Assembly (NCBI GenBank): GCA_024691325.1
Contig: JAILNR010000015.1
Span: forward strand, 33,437-97,436
Origin: Saccharofermentans sp.
GTDB lineage: Bacteria > Bacillota > Clostridia > Saccharofermentanales > Saccharofermentanaceae
DNA length: 64,000 nucleotides
Direction of reading: 5' to 3'
Below, one piece after another: positions 26,601 to 35,493 of the stretch. The position numbers and the translations under genes are program-made. The notes below the pieces were generated by a model. It worked only from the letters and a program-made list of their open reading frames with translations, ran no database searches and was not told where the DNA came from. Position 1 is the stretch's first letter. The number at the start of each line of letters is the position of its first letter.

Positions 26601-26609
26601 ATCATATCA
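26601..26609 (-). promoter_or_regulatory. Extended -10 promoter of the class IV aminotransferase gene
   Basis: Minus-strand TGATATGAT (TG-N-TATGAT) lies 30 nt before the start codon at 26570. It faces away from the plus-strand extended -10 at 26636, so 26571-26650 is a divergent promoter region. Confidence 0.55.
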
Positions 26610-26635
26610 CTATTTAATAAAAATAAATAATAAAA

Positions 26636-26644
26636 TGCTATAAT
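26636..26644 (+). promoter_or_regulatory. Extended -10 abutting the helicase start codon (leaderless layout)
   Basis: TGCTATAAT, a perfect extended -10, ends 6 nt before the ATG at 26651. Transcription would start at or within a base or two of that ATG. No Shine-Dalgarno is present. The protein family also begins at this point, which supports the start codon. Confidence 0.68.
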
Positions 26645-26650
26645 CAAAAA

Positions 26651-29035
26651 ATGAATTCATTAAGTGTCTCAGTTACAGCTTTGGCAAGGTTCGTATCCCG
26701 GACCGGAAACCTGTCTTCAGCGGGTTCATTCGGCTCTGTTTCAGGTATTGAAGGAACCATGCTCCATAAGCGTATATTTGCCGATTTAAGGAAACAATAT
26801 GGCGATGATTTTGAGACAGAGCACAGACTTTCACATACATATGAATATGACGATGAAGGAATCTCAATTGACCTGGATGTTAATGGAAGGGCTGATATCC
26901 TGTTTGAGAAAGATCAGGAAGGTATCCCTCACATAATAGAGATTAAATCTTTCAACTCCAGTAAGACACGTTATGAGAAACTCGTACATACTGATCATGA
27001 GGCTCAGCTTAAGATCTATGCTGCTCTTTATTTTCTTGATAATCCCGGTCTTGATGAGATAAACATTACTTTAAGATATGTTAACATCACTTCTCTTGAG
27101 GCTGTCGAGAATACATCCAGAATAAAGCGTTCCGATGCTCTCATAATCTATGAGGATCACGCACTTACCTACATTGAATTTGTTAAGAAGCTTCTTGAAT
27201 ATGACAAGAACCTTTTCGAGAGTGTTAAAGAAATGAAGTTCCCTTATGAAAGCGTGCGCAGCGGGCAAAAAGAACTCATGAAGAGTGTGCTCCAAAGTCT
27301 TTCAACTAACGAGATTCTTTTCGCGCTGGCGCCGACAGGCACGGGTAAGACCATATCAGTGCTTTACCCCGCGATTAAAGGGTTACTGCGTAATAAATAC
27401 GACAAGATCTTTTACCTGACGGCAAAGACGCAGACACGTGTTGTTGCCGCCAAAGCTCTTAACGATATGCGCAGCAAGGGACTTCTTATAAGGTCTATCA
27501 CATTGCAGTCAAAGGAACAGATGTGCCTTATGCACCGTAAGTGCGACACCAAAGGATGCATCTATGCCGAAGGTTACTATAACCGCCTTATACCCGCATT
27601 AAGCGAAGTATTAACTCATGATGAACTGACACCGGATCTTATAACAAAGATTGCTGTTAAGCACCGCATCTGCCCTCACGAATTAAGTCTCGATGCACTT
27701 AATTACTGCACTGTTGTAATCGGAGATTATAACCATGCCTTCGACCCGCGTGTATCTATAATCCGTGCTTTTGACGAGGAGGAAGGCACACGTAATGCAG
27801 TTCTGGTTGATGAGGCACATAACATGGTCGACAGATCGCGCACAATGTTCTCTGCAAGTTTGTCAAAATCCCTCATCAATAAGATGCAGAAGGCTTTCAA
27901 GGGACGCGACCCGAGAGTCGAGTCCTTCCTTACCCAGGCTGACGATTACTATAACAAGATAAGACAGATGTTAACGTCAGATGAGTCCGCTTTAAATAAG
28001 CTTGAAGGCATCGAGGAGAAAAACACTTTTAGGACTGTAAACTTCGAAGGCACCACCAAACGCCCGTTGAAGCTTTATGCAATTCTTTGGCGTTCAATAA
28101 GACTTCTGATGCCTCTTCTGGATCTTCTCGAACCTGGCGAGCTTCGCGACACAGCACTTGAGTATTTCTTCGAGACAAGATTCTTCCTGACGGTTTTTGA
28201 ACAGGAATATGATGACAACTACATAACCACCTTTAATGTTGAAGGCGGCGATGTAACCGTAAGCTTTGTCTGCCTCGATGCGTCCGAGAAGATTAGATCT
28301 CGCATAGAAGAGCACTACCCTGCAGTTTTCTTCTCGGCAACACTGTCGCCTTTTGAGTACTACCGCAATGTCATCGTGGGTAAAAACTGCGAGAGTGTCC
28401 GCCATATAGAGCTTGCTTCGCCTTTCCCCCCCGAGAACCTCGAGCTTATTATCGACTCTTCCATCAACACCTCATACAAGTTAAGGCAGGAGACTCTTCC
28501 CGCCCTCGCGAAAAGGATCTGCACCGAACTTAAAGACAGACGCGGAAACTACATGGTATTCCTTCCCTCGTTCGAGTATCTCGATATGGTTTATGATGCA
28601 TGCTCGAATCTGCTTAAAGGCATTACAGGACTTAAGATGATAAAACAGACGCCGTCTATGACCGCGATTGAGAAAGAGGGCTTCTTATCTTCTTACGATC
28701 AGGCGTCGGATGGTCTGCTTGTCGGATTTGCCGTGCTCGGAGGCCACTTCGGTGAAGGTATCGACTTAACAGGCGAGAAATTATCAGGAGTCGTTATAGT
28801 AGGTGTCGGGTTACCTAAGCTTACTCCTGAAAGACAGATTCTTTCTAACTATTATACAGAGAAATTCGGTGATGGTTTTGCCTTTGCCTACAGGTTCCCC
28901 GGCTGGGAGAAAGTCCTCCAGGCTGTCGGCCGTGTTATAAGAACTGAAGAAGATACCGGATTTGCTTTGCTTATCGACGAGAGGCTTGATAAGCCTGAGT
29001 ATTTTATGCTCTATCCTGATAACTGGAGAATCTGA
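26651..29035 (+). CDS. RecB/Cas4-like nuclease fused to XPD/DinG-type helicase
   Basis: 794 residues. The N-terminal about 190 fit a PD-(D/E)XK nuclease of the RecB/Cas4 kind: GTMLHKRIFADL with the conserved His (about 36-47), GRADILFE with the metal Asp (about 79-86), IEIKSF (about 97-102) and HEAQLKIYA (about 116-124). The rest is a superfamily 2 helicase of the Rad3/XPD group: LAPTGTGKTIS (about 226-236), four cysteines spaced like the XPD iron-sulfur cluster (CLMHRKCDTKGC and a later RICPHE, about 291-341), VDEAHNM (DEAH box, about 385-391), and AVGRVIRTEEDTGFALLIDER (motif VI). A DNA repair role is likely. It has no Shine-Dalgarno. It ends with no gap against the converging MFS gene. Confidence 0.85.
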   Translation: MNSLSVSVTALARFVSRTGNLSSAGSFGSVSGIEGTMLHKRIFADLRKQYGDDFETEHRLSHTYEYDDEGISIDLDVNGRADILFEKDQEGIPHIIEIKSFNSSKTRYEKLVHTDHEAQLKIYAALYFLDNPGLDEINITLRYVNITSLEAVENTSRIKRSDALIIYEDHALTYIEFVKKLLEYDKNLFESVKEMKFPYESVRSGQKELMKSVLQSLSTNEILFALAPTGTGKTISVLYPAIKGLLRNKYDKIFYLTAKTQTRVVAAKALNDMRSKGLLIRSITLQSKEQMCLMHRKCDTKGCIYAEGYYNRLIPALSEVLTHDELTPDLITKIAVKHRICPHELSLDALNYCTVVIGDYNHAFDPRVSIIRAFDEEEGTRNAVLVDEAHNMVDRSRTMFSASLSKSLINKMQKAFKGRDPRVESFLTQADDYYNKIRQMLTSDESALNKLEGIEEKNTFRTVNFEGTTKRPLKLYAILWRSIRLLMPLLDLLEPGELRDTALEYFFETRFFLTVFEQEYDDNYITTFNVEGGDVTVSFVCLDASEKIRSRIEEHYPAVFFSATLSPFEYYRNVIVGKNCESVRHIELASPFPPENLELIIDSSINTSYKLRQETLPALAKRICTELKDRRGNYMVFLPSFEYLDMVYDACSNLLKGITGLKMIKQTPSMTAIEKEGFLSSYDQASDGLLVGFAVLGGHFGEGIDLTGEKLSGVVIVGVGLPKLTPERQILSNYYTEKFGDGFAFAYRFPGWEKVLQAVGRVIRTEEDTGFALLIDERLDKPEYFMLYPDNWRI

Positions 29036-30376
29036 TCAATCCAGGTCCTCAAAACTCTCGAGTCCTACGACCGCTTCGGCTTTTACATCTCCGTGCTTAA
29101 CATTGATCATAGTAAGGAAGCTTAAGAAAGAGAATACTGTTGCATAGATAAACAGTATCTTATAGCTTACATTCTTAAGCAGGAATCCTGCGAAAATCGG
29201 AGTAATAACCTGACCTGCCATGGAAGCCGTGTAATAAAGACCTGTATATTTACCGGCATCAGCACCCCTGCACATCTCGACTGCCATAGGCAATGAATTT
29301 ACGCTTATGGAAGCCCATGCAACTCCTACGAGAGCAAATGTTATATACATCCATGCAGTAACTGTTGTAGATGTGGTAGTAAGGAAATAACACACGGCAA
29401 AACTTAAAGTAAGAAGAATAGTTCCAAAATAGATCATATTCTTTCTGCCGACTTTAGCCGCTGCCATGCCGATAGGAATATAAGAGATAATCGCACCTAC
29501 ATTAGCGATAAGAAAGCACGTGGACGCGCCTCCCAAGCCTTCTCCCATCAGGACGCTTATATAGGTCGTAAACCATGTGGTAACGGCATTATAGCCTATA
29601 TACCAAAGTGCGATGGATAGAAGAAGGAATATCATTGACTTCCTGACAGGTGCCGGAAGTCTGGCATCCCCGGTTTTTACATCTTCATCAGTCAGATCCC
29701 ATTCAGGATGTTCCTTCTCTAACATCTCGTTTTTCTCAAACAATGAAGGTTCATTTACCGTACTGCTCATTATAAGTACGCATAAAACCATGAATAAAGA
29801 CATAAATACAAACAAAAGCTGATAATTAACATGAGCAAGTCCTTCAGTCTTGGACTTGGGAAACATTACTGCGGTGAAAGCAAGATATATAATGCCTCCT
29901 GCAGCTCCCATCAGATTTATAATTGCATTTGCTCTGGACCTTAGAGGCTTAGGTGTGATGTCAGGCATTAAAGCAACGGCAGGCGATCTGTAGACCGCCA
30001 TTGTAAACAGCATAAGACCCAGGACAACGACAAAAGGGATCAGGCCGTATAAAGGTCCAGTAAGTCCGTTTGCATATCCGTTATCTATGATGGGAAGAAT
30101 ATTAAGAAGCAATGCCGTTACAATTGTTCCAACCAAAATATAAGGCATACGCCTTCCAATCCTAGTATGTGTCTTATCGGATATTTTTCCGAACAAAGGC
30201 AGCAGGAATAATGCCAGAACATTATCAGCAGCCATTATTACACCGGTTATATCTTCGCTTAAGTGGAATGTATTGGTAAGTAAAAGAGGAACTACATTAT
30301 CATATAACTGCCAGAATGCAATTATAGACATGAATGCCAAACCAACAAGAAAAGTATTCTTATAATTAAGTTTCAT
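29036..30376 (-). CDS. Major facilitator superfamily transporter, sugar type
   Basis: 446 residues from the ATG at 30376, which is preceded by AGGGGGAG; a GTG 15 nt upstream has no such site. About 12 membrane helices. The N-terminal half resembles the glycoside/SLC45 (sucrose) branch: QLYDNVVPLLLTN, GKISDKTHTRIGRRMPYILVGT (loop 2-3, about 59-80, with the RxGRR signature) and VALMPDITPKPLRSRANAIINLMGAAGG (about 131-158). Substrate is unknown. It is the last gene of the phoH-recO transcript and runs tail to tail into the helicase gene. Confidence 0.82.
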   Translation of the reverse strand: MKLNYKNTFLVGLAFMSIIAFWQLYDNVVPLLLTNTFHLSEDITGVIMAADNVLALFLLPLFGKISDKTHTRIGRRMPYILVGTIVTALLLNILPIIDNGYANGLTGPLYGLIPFVVVLGLMLFTMAVYRSPAVALMPDITPKPLRSRANAIINLMGAAGGIIYLAFTAVMFPKSKTEGLAHVNYQLLFVFMSLFMVLCVLIMSSTVNEPSLFEKNEMLEKEHPEWDLTDEDVKTGDARLPAPVRKSMIFLLLSIALWYIGYNAVTTWFTTYISVLMGEGLGGASTCFLIANVGAIISYIPIGMAAAKVGRKNMIYFGTILLTLSFAVCYFLTTTSTTVTAWMYITFALVGVAWASISVNSLPMAVEMCRGADAGKYTGLYYTASMAGQVITPIFAGFLLKNVSYKILFIYATVFSFLSFLTMINVKHGDVKAEAVVGLESFEDLD

Positions 30377-30387
30377 AATACTCCCCC

Positions 30388-31056
30388 TCACGGAAGATTA
30401 AGTTTGTATATCGGATCTGCTACTTCATTTTCAAATTGAATACTGATATATGCAAGAGTAAATTTACGAAGGATACTGATATCTTGCGGTTCAAGTTTAA
30501 TAGTAAATATACGGCTTACAGGGTTTTGCCCTATATAGTCCAATATCTCATAAATCCTGTTGTTAAGCTTGATTCCTGCACTTAAAGCACACTCATTAGC
30601 TATAGTTGCAAGGCCTAATAACCACATAAGTTTCCAGTTAAACACACACATGATCTCAAGGTGTCTTCCGGGAAATTCCGATAACGAGTAGTAAGCATAT
30701 ATCGCAAGTTCATAACAGTCACGCGAATTCTCACTTTGCATTACAGACAGACTTAACAGCTCTGCTATATGCCCTGCAACAGCCATAGCTTCGAGACTGT
30801 TCATGATACCCATATTACCCGCGATTACAGATCCCTCTTTAAGATAATAGAAACCGTGAGATTCGGTAATCACCATATCGCAATATGAATATGGAATGGA
30901 TGCAAATGAGAATTTTGAATTCTTGCTTCCTACACCCTTAACGCAGATATTAACAATACCTCTGTCTTTACAAAGGACTTTAATTAGTCTGTCTTTCTCC
31001 TTATATTCGGAGGTCTTAAGAATGATTCCCTTGATTGATTCAGGATCAGAGGCCAT
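30388..31056 (-). CDS. recO: DNA repair protein RecO
   Basis: RecF-pathway protein that loads RecA with RecR and anneals single strands. The ATG at 31056 (after GGAGTC) gives 222 residues and matches the family start: IKGIILKTSEYKEKDRLIKVLCKDRGIVNICVKGV (OB fold, about 7-40), then the helical part. It lacks the four-cysteine zinc site found in many RecO proteins; only scattered cysteines occur. It overlaps the ybeY-era stop by 11 bp, in the usual era-recO order. Confidence 0.88.
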   Translation of the reverse strand: MASDPESIKGIILKTSEYKEKDRLIKVLCKDRGIVNICVKGVGSKNSKFSFASIPYSYCDMVITESHGFYYLKEGSVIAGNMGIMNSLEAMAVAGHIAELLSLSVMQSENSRDCYELAIYAYYSLSEFPGRHLEIMCVFNWKLMWLLGLATIANECALSAGIKLNNRIYEILDYIGQNPVSRIFTIKLEPQDISILRKFTLAYISIQFENEVADPIYKLNLP

Positions 31057-32569
31057 TGTCTGACTCCGGAGCAAATCCGTAGCTCTTAAGAAGAATATCG
31101 TTATTCTTCCAGTCCTCTCTTACCTTTACAAACAATTCAAGATATACCTTACAGCCGACAAGCCTCTCGATGTTGATCCTTGCGGAAGTACCGATACGCT
31201 TTATCATCTGACCATTCTTACCGATTATGATGGCCTTATGAGAATCCTTCTCACATATGATAGTAGCTTTTATAACTACAGCCTTTCTGTCATATTCATC
31301 CTTGGCGTTATCGTCATATCTGTCCTCGAATGAATCTATCTCGACAGCGGTACCGTGAGGTATCTCCTGATTAATAAAATGTAATACCTGTTCTCTTATA
31401 AGTTCAGCAGATATAGTCCTTTCAGACTGATCAGTCATATATTCTGAATCAAAAAGCCTCGGGCCTTCAGGAAGAAGCTCCTCAAGAACATGAAGAAGAG
31501 TATCAACATTATCGCCGGTCTTGGCTGATATAGGTACTATATCGACAAAATCATACAATCCGGAATATGCCGCGATCATCGGTAGAAGGCTCTCTTTGGA
31601 GACATCATCAGATTTATTAACCGCAAGGACCACCTTCTTGTTGTTCTCTTTGCAAAGCTCGAGAAGTTTAATCTCGGTAGCTCCAGGCTTAGGGAATCTG
31701 CCATCTGCTATAAGCAAAACCGCATCTGCATTCTTTGCAGACGAGAAGCTGTTACCTACCATTATCTTCCCCAACTTATTACCGGGGGTATGAACACCGG
31801 GAGTATCAACAAAGATAATCTGAGTATCATCAGTGTTATAGATGGATCTTATGTTGGTTCGTGTAGTCTGAGGCTTATGAGAAACAATAGCCACCTTCAT
31901 ACCTGTAATGTAGTTAATGAATGTTGATTTACCTACATTCGGTCTGCCTAATATCGAGATATAACCGCAGTGCTTAGCAATGGATCCCGCAGGATAAGCA
32001 ATATTGTCTTCGAGATGATTTGTTAATTCAGCCTTCTCATCATCAATTGCAAGACCTATATCAGACATCATCTGCTTTTGTGCACTGATCATGAGCTTCT
32101 CATCTTTCTTTTCTATGTGATCGAATCCCACAAGGTGCAAAAGAGAATGCGCTGTAAGGAAAGAAATCTCACGTTCGATACTGTGACCGTATTCATCGGC
32201 ATTCTCATATGCTTTATCAGGATTAATAAGGATATCTCCAAGATTTAATATACGGTTCCCGTCTTCATCAAACTCGAGATCGATCTCATCGCTCTTATCA
32301 GAGAGTTTTCCGTTCTTCATACTAAGTATCGGGAACGAAAGAACATCAGTTACTTTATCAAGACCTCTTGTCTCGTTATTAACTTTACGTATCTCATCGC
32401 TGCCTATAAAAGTCAAAGTAACATACGCATCTTCCATAATCTTCAACGGAATATCAGCAGCAAATCCTCTTTGCTCAAAAGATGCTGAAAGCTTATCAAG
32501 ATAAGGCTTCCAAAGGTCAACCTTACAATCCTCAAGTCCTGTACAATCGTTAATGATTACTATCTTCAT
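31046..32569 (-). CDS. YbeY endoribonuclease fused to GTPase Era
   Basis: One continuous 507-residue frame joins two ribosome-maturation proteins. Residues 1 to about 172 are YbeY, with the zinc motif HSLLHLVGFDH (His141, His145, His151) and DVLSFP upstream. After a linker of about 28 residues, Era begins: GRPNVGKSTFIN (about 208-219, Walker A), KPQTTRTNI, DTPGVHTPGNKLG (G3), NKSDD (G4) and a C-terminal KH domain with IIGKNGQMIKRIGTSARI (about 448-465). YbeY processes 16S rRNA 3' ends and Era binds that same region. The surrounding order phoH, HD, ybeY, era, recO is normal, but dgkA and cdd, often between them, are missing. Confidence 0.94.
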   Translation of the reverse strand: MKIVIINDCTGLEDCKVDLWKPYLDKLSASFEQRGFAADIPLKIMEDAYVTLTFIGSDEIRKVNNETRGLDKVTDVLSFPILSMKNGKLSDKSDEIDLEFDEDGNRILNLGDILINPDKAYENADEYGHSIEREISFLTAHSLLHLVGFDHIEKKDEKLMISAQKQMMSDIGLAIDDEKAELTNHLEDNIAYPAGSIAKHCGYISILGRPNVGKSTFINYITGMKVAIVSHKPQTTRTNIRSIYNTDDTQIIFVDTPGVHTPGNKLGKIMVGNSFSSAKNADAVLLIADGRFPKPGATEIKLLELCKENNKKVVLAVNKSDDVSKESLLPMIAAYSGLYDFVDIVPISAKTGDNVDTLLHVLEELLPEGPRLFDSEYMTDQSERTISAELIREQVLHFINQEIPHGTAVEIDSFEDRYDDNAKDEYDRKAVVIKATIICEKDSHKAIIIGKNGQMIKRIGTSARINIERLVGCKVYLELFVKVREDWKNNDILLKSYGFAPESDNGL

Positions 32570-34623
32570 GACGGATACTGGATCCTTTCGTGTAATGATC
32601 CTGCATATACTCTCTTAATCGCATTTACTATCTTCTCGATATCATCAAAAGAAAGACCTGAATTATTAAGCTGATCCTGATCGATCTTGCTCTTGATGAG
32701 TTTACGTATAAGGTTCTCTATCTCTGTAGCATCTGTAAGTTTATTAGACCTTATAGCAGCCTCGCACGTATCTGCGATCATAATAATAGCTGATTCCTTG
32801 CTTGATGGAATTCTGCCTTTATACTTGAACTCTTCAACATCAGGTGCGGGAAGTCCCTTTGATTCCGCTTCCATACATGCCTTATGATAGAAATATCCGG
32901 GGTAAGTAGTACCGTGATGTTCTTCAATTACTTCAATAAACGAATCAGGAAGATGGTACTTATGTGCAAGCTTAACGCCGTCAACCGTATGAGCGGTAAT
33001 GATGTTTACGCTGTCATAGACAGTAAGACCGTCATGGGGGTTATAACCTTCCGACTGGTTCTCTGTAAAGAATACCGGATTCTCAAGCTTTCCTATATCG
33101 TGGAAGTAACTTGCAACTCTGCAGAACAGAGCATCTGCACCAACTGCATCAGCAGCGGCATCGGCAAGTGATGATACCATCATCGAGTGACTGTATGTAC
33201 CGGGAGCTTCCATAAACAGCCTTTTAAGAAGAGGATTTCCGGGCTGTGACAATTCGAGAAGCTTAACAGGAGATACAACTCTTGAGAACAACTCTACGAT
33301 AGGCATTATACCGATAGCAAGGATGATGGAGAGCAAAGCCGATACGCCCGTCCAGACAACGCTCTCGATATAGCCTGATAAAGGTTCCGAGAAGATTGCA
33401 TTGTAGATGATAACAGCCAGGATACAGCTCAAAGACGGCATGATAATAAGACTTGCGCTGTTATAAGATCTGTTGACTCTTCCAGCGATAGTAGCTGTAA
33501 TCACAATACCTACGACGGTAACGAAGATATACTCGGAATCAAATGTGTAAAGAGGCCACATCATAATAGCTTCCACAAGTGACAAAACGATACCGTCCCT
33601 TGTACCGAGATAAGTCGAAGCGATCGTCGTAAAGAACAGCGATACTATCATAAGAGCCGAGAATTCCGACAGATATACTGATGCAACTATCGGAATAATA
33701 TATGTAATTACAAGAGCGTAGAAAATACGCATATCCGTAATTGTTCTTGATGATCTTCTCTTGTAGTAAACAGAAAGTACAACAGCAAGTATCACTATAT
33801 ATGCGGCAATTCTTGCAAGAATAAGAATATCTGATGTATCGCTCCTTACAAGTTCAAGGTCAACAAGACACTGATACATATGCTCGGTAACGACATCACC
33901 CGAGGAAATAATCTTGGTACCCTTATCTACTGTAATTGGAGAATTCATAACAGTTATATACGCGTTCTCACTTGCTTCATCAGTGGCATCACTGTCAAAG
34001 ACGGAGTTAGGCGTCATAACACTCGAGAGGACATCCCTCATCGCCTGGGAATAAGCTACAAACTCCGAATAGTTCTCCTCGAACTGGGATACTCTGAAGT
34101 CGATAGCGGTATTAAGCGAATCGGTATTAACATTATCCATCATGATTATCTCCGCGATGGATACTGACTTATCCCATAACAGATTAAATGCAGATGAAGA
34201 CATTGATAACAAAGCATCATATGTCGAATCATCAGGAACGGTAGGAAACTCCTGAGCTAACTGTGTCTTCATATTCTGAACAGTCTGATCCCAGTCATCA
34301 GAAGGCATTCCGAAGCTGTCAAGCCTCTGATTACGGGCATCCTTAACTATCGTATAGAACAATTCAACATTACTGATACTCTGCTCGGAGATCTCATCCG
34401 AACGGATAAAGATAGGGCTGACTGAATTCTTAGCAAGCACCGCTTCATAAACTGTCTGATATGAATCGATGAAACTTCTTTGAGCATATATATCCCTGTT
34501 GGAAACAGAACCTACCGACAGATCATAACTGACCGGTCTGTATCCGTAAAATACAATTAGTACGATAAGCGCAACACAAAGAATGCTTACTACAACTTTT
34601 TGGAAAGTTGAGGCCTTATTCAT
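32566..34623 (-). CDS. pgpH: 7TM-HD family cyclic-di-AMP phosphodiesterase
   Basis: 685-residue membrane protein of the PgpH/YqfF family, which degrades c-di-AMP. It has one N-terminal helix (about 9-25), a large extracellular 7TMR-HDED domain (about 30-255), seven membrane helices (about 262-455) and a cytoplasmic HD domain with SHSMMVSSLADAAA (about 476-489) and the metal motif FHDIGKLENPVFFTENQ (about 508-524), followed by EEHHGTTYPGYFYHKA. It sits between phoH and ybeY-era as in other Firmicutes and overlaps both by 4-8 bp. Confidence 0.93.
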   Translation of the reverse strand: MNKASTFQKVVVSILCVALIVLIVFYGYRPVSYDLSVGSVSNRDIYAQRSFIDSYQTVYEAVLAKNSVSPIFIRSDEISEQSISNVELFYTIVKDARNQRLDSFGMPSDDWDQTVQNMKTQLAQEFPTVPDDSTYDALLSMSSSAFNLLWDKSVSIAEIIMMDNVNTDSLNTAIDFRVSQFEENYSEFVAYSQAMRDVLSSVMTPNSVFDSDATDEASENAYITVMNSPITVDKGTKIISSGDVVTEHMYQCLVDLELVRSDTSDILILARIAAYIVILAVVLSVYYKRRSSRTITDMRIFYALVITYIIPIVASVYLSEFSALMIVSLFFTTIASTYLGTRDGIVLSLVEAIMMWPLYTFDSEYIFVTVVGIVITATIAGRVNRSYNSASLIIMPSLSCILAVIIYNAIFSEPLSGYIESVVWTGVSALLSIILAIGIMPIVELFSRVVSPVKLLELSQPGNPLLKRLFMEAPGTYSHSMMVSSLADAAADAVGADALFCRVASYFHDIGKLENPVFFTENQSEGYNPHDGLTVYDSVNIITAHTVDGVKLAHKYHLPDSFIEVIEEHHGTTYPGYFYHKACMEAESKGLPAPDVEEFKYKGRIPSSKESAIIMIADTCEAAIRSNKLTDATEIENLIRKLIKSKIDQDQLNNSGLSFDDIEKIVNAIKRVYAGSLHERIQYPS

Positions 34624-35476
34624 AATCTATCTCCTTATCTCTTTCCTCATAAGCTGCAACTATCTTTTTAACAAGAGGATTTCTGATAATATCGTCATTA
34701 TTAAGAGAAACTATCGATATTCCGTCAACATTCGACAGAACACTTATGGCATCGCCCAAACCATTCTTAACACCACGCGGCAGATCGATCTGGGTAAAGT
34801 CACCGCAGACACAAGCCTTACAATTAAGTCCCAACCTCGTAAGGAACATCTTCATCTGCTCGGTAGTGGTATTCTGCGCCTCATCAAGAAGGACAAAAGC
34901 GTCATCAAGATTTCTTCCGCGCATGAAAGCCAAAGGCGATACTTCAATAAGTCCTTTCTCATAATACCGCTCGAAAAGCTCCTGTCCGAGCAACACCTCA
35001 AGAGCATCATAAATAGGTCTCATATAAGGATTTACCTTCTCTTCGATATCTCCGGGAAGGAAGCCTAATCTCTCACCCGCTTCTACCGCAGGTCTTGTAA
35101 GAATAATTCTGGATACTTCATGATTCCTGAATGCTTTGACAGCCATCGCGACACCAAGGAATGTCTTTCCTGAGCCTGCAGGGCCTGAACATATAACAAG
35201 TTCGGACTTACCGATAGCATCAACATAATACTTCTGTCCGTATGTCTTAGGCTTAATCTGCCTGCCTGAAGGTGTCGTATAAAGAACCTCAAACTCAGAG
35301 GTAAGGAATTCATCGATAGCGGCTATAGCACGGTTGACATCAGATGTACTGCTTCCCGTAAGATTTACCGATATATCAGAAAAGTCCGCGGTACATCCAT
35401 AGAAAGCGGCAATGTCAGTAACATAACCGTTTATCTTTCCGTCTTTGAAAATGTCATTTTCATAAACGTCCGTCAT
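34616..35476 (-). CDS. phoH: PhoH-like ATPase/ribonuclease
   Basis: 286 residues, a little shorter than the usual 310-320. Visible are Walker A in CSGPAGSGKTFLGVAMAV (about 78-95), RPAVEAGERLGFLPGD (about 108-123), Walker B VLLDEAQNTTTEQMKMFLTRLG (about 173-194) and CGDFTQIDLPRG. PhoH proteins are ATPases linked to RNA processing, often beside YbeY, as here. The N-terminal about 60 residues are shortened. The start codon has no Shine-Dalgarno and lies 6 nt after an extended -10 (see 35483). Confidence 0.92.
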   Translation of the reverse strand: MTDVYENDIFKDGKINGYVTDIAAFYGCTADFSDISVNLTGSSTSDVNRAIAAIDEFLTSEFEVLYTTPSGRQIKPKTYGQKYYVDAIGKSELVICSGPAGSGKTFLGVAMAVKAFRNHEVSRIILTRPAVEAGERLGFLPGDIEEKVNPYMRPIYDALEVLLGQELFERYYEKGLIEVSPLAFMRGRNLDDAFVLLDEAQNTTTEQMKMFLTRLGLNCKACVCGDFTQIDLPRGVKNGLGDAISVLSNVDGISIVSLNNDDIIRNPLVKKIVAAYEERDKEIDYE

Positions 35477-35482
35477 AATGCA

Positions 35483-35491
35483 ATTCTACCA
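35483..35491 (-). promoter_or_regulatory. Extended -10 abutting the phoH start codon (leaderless layout)
   Basis: Minus-strand TGGTAGAAT (TG-N-TAGAAT) ends 6 nt before the phoH ATG at 35476, in the 17-bp gap after rluD. No Shine-Dalgarno is present. A transcript from this promoter would start at or next to the ATG. Confidence 0.6.
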
Positions 35492-35493
35492 TA

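Noticed and set aside
26651..29035. Part of a CRISPR-Cas system (Cas4-like domain)
   Set aside because: No repeat array and no other cas gene in the window; the helicase domain is of the DinG/XPD repair type.
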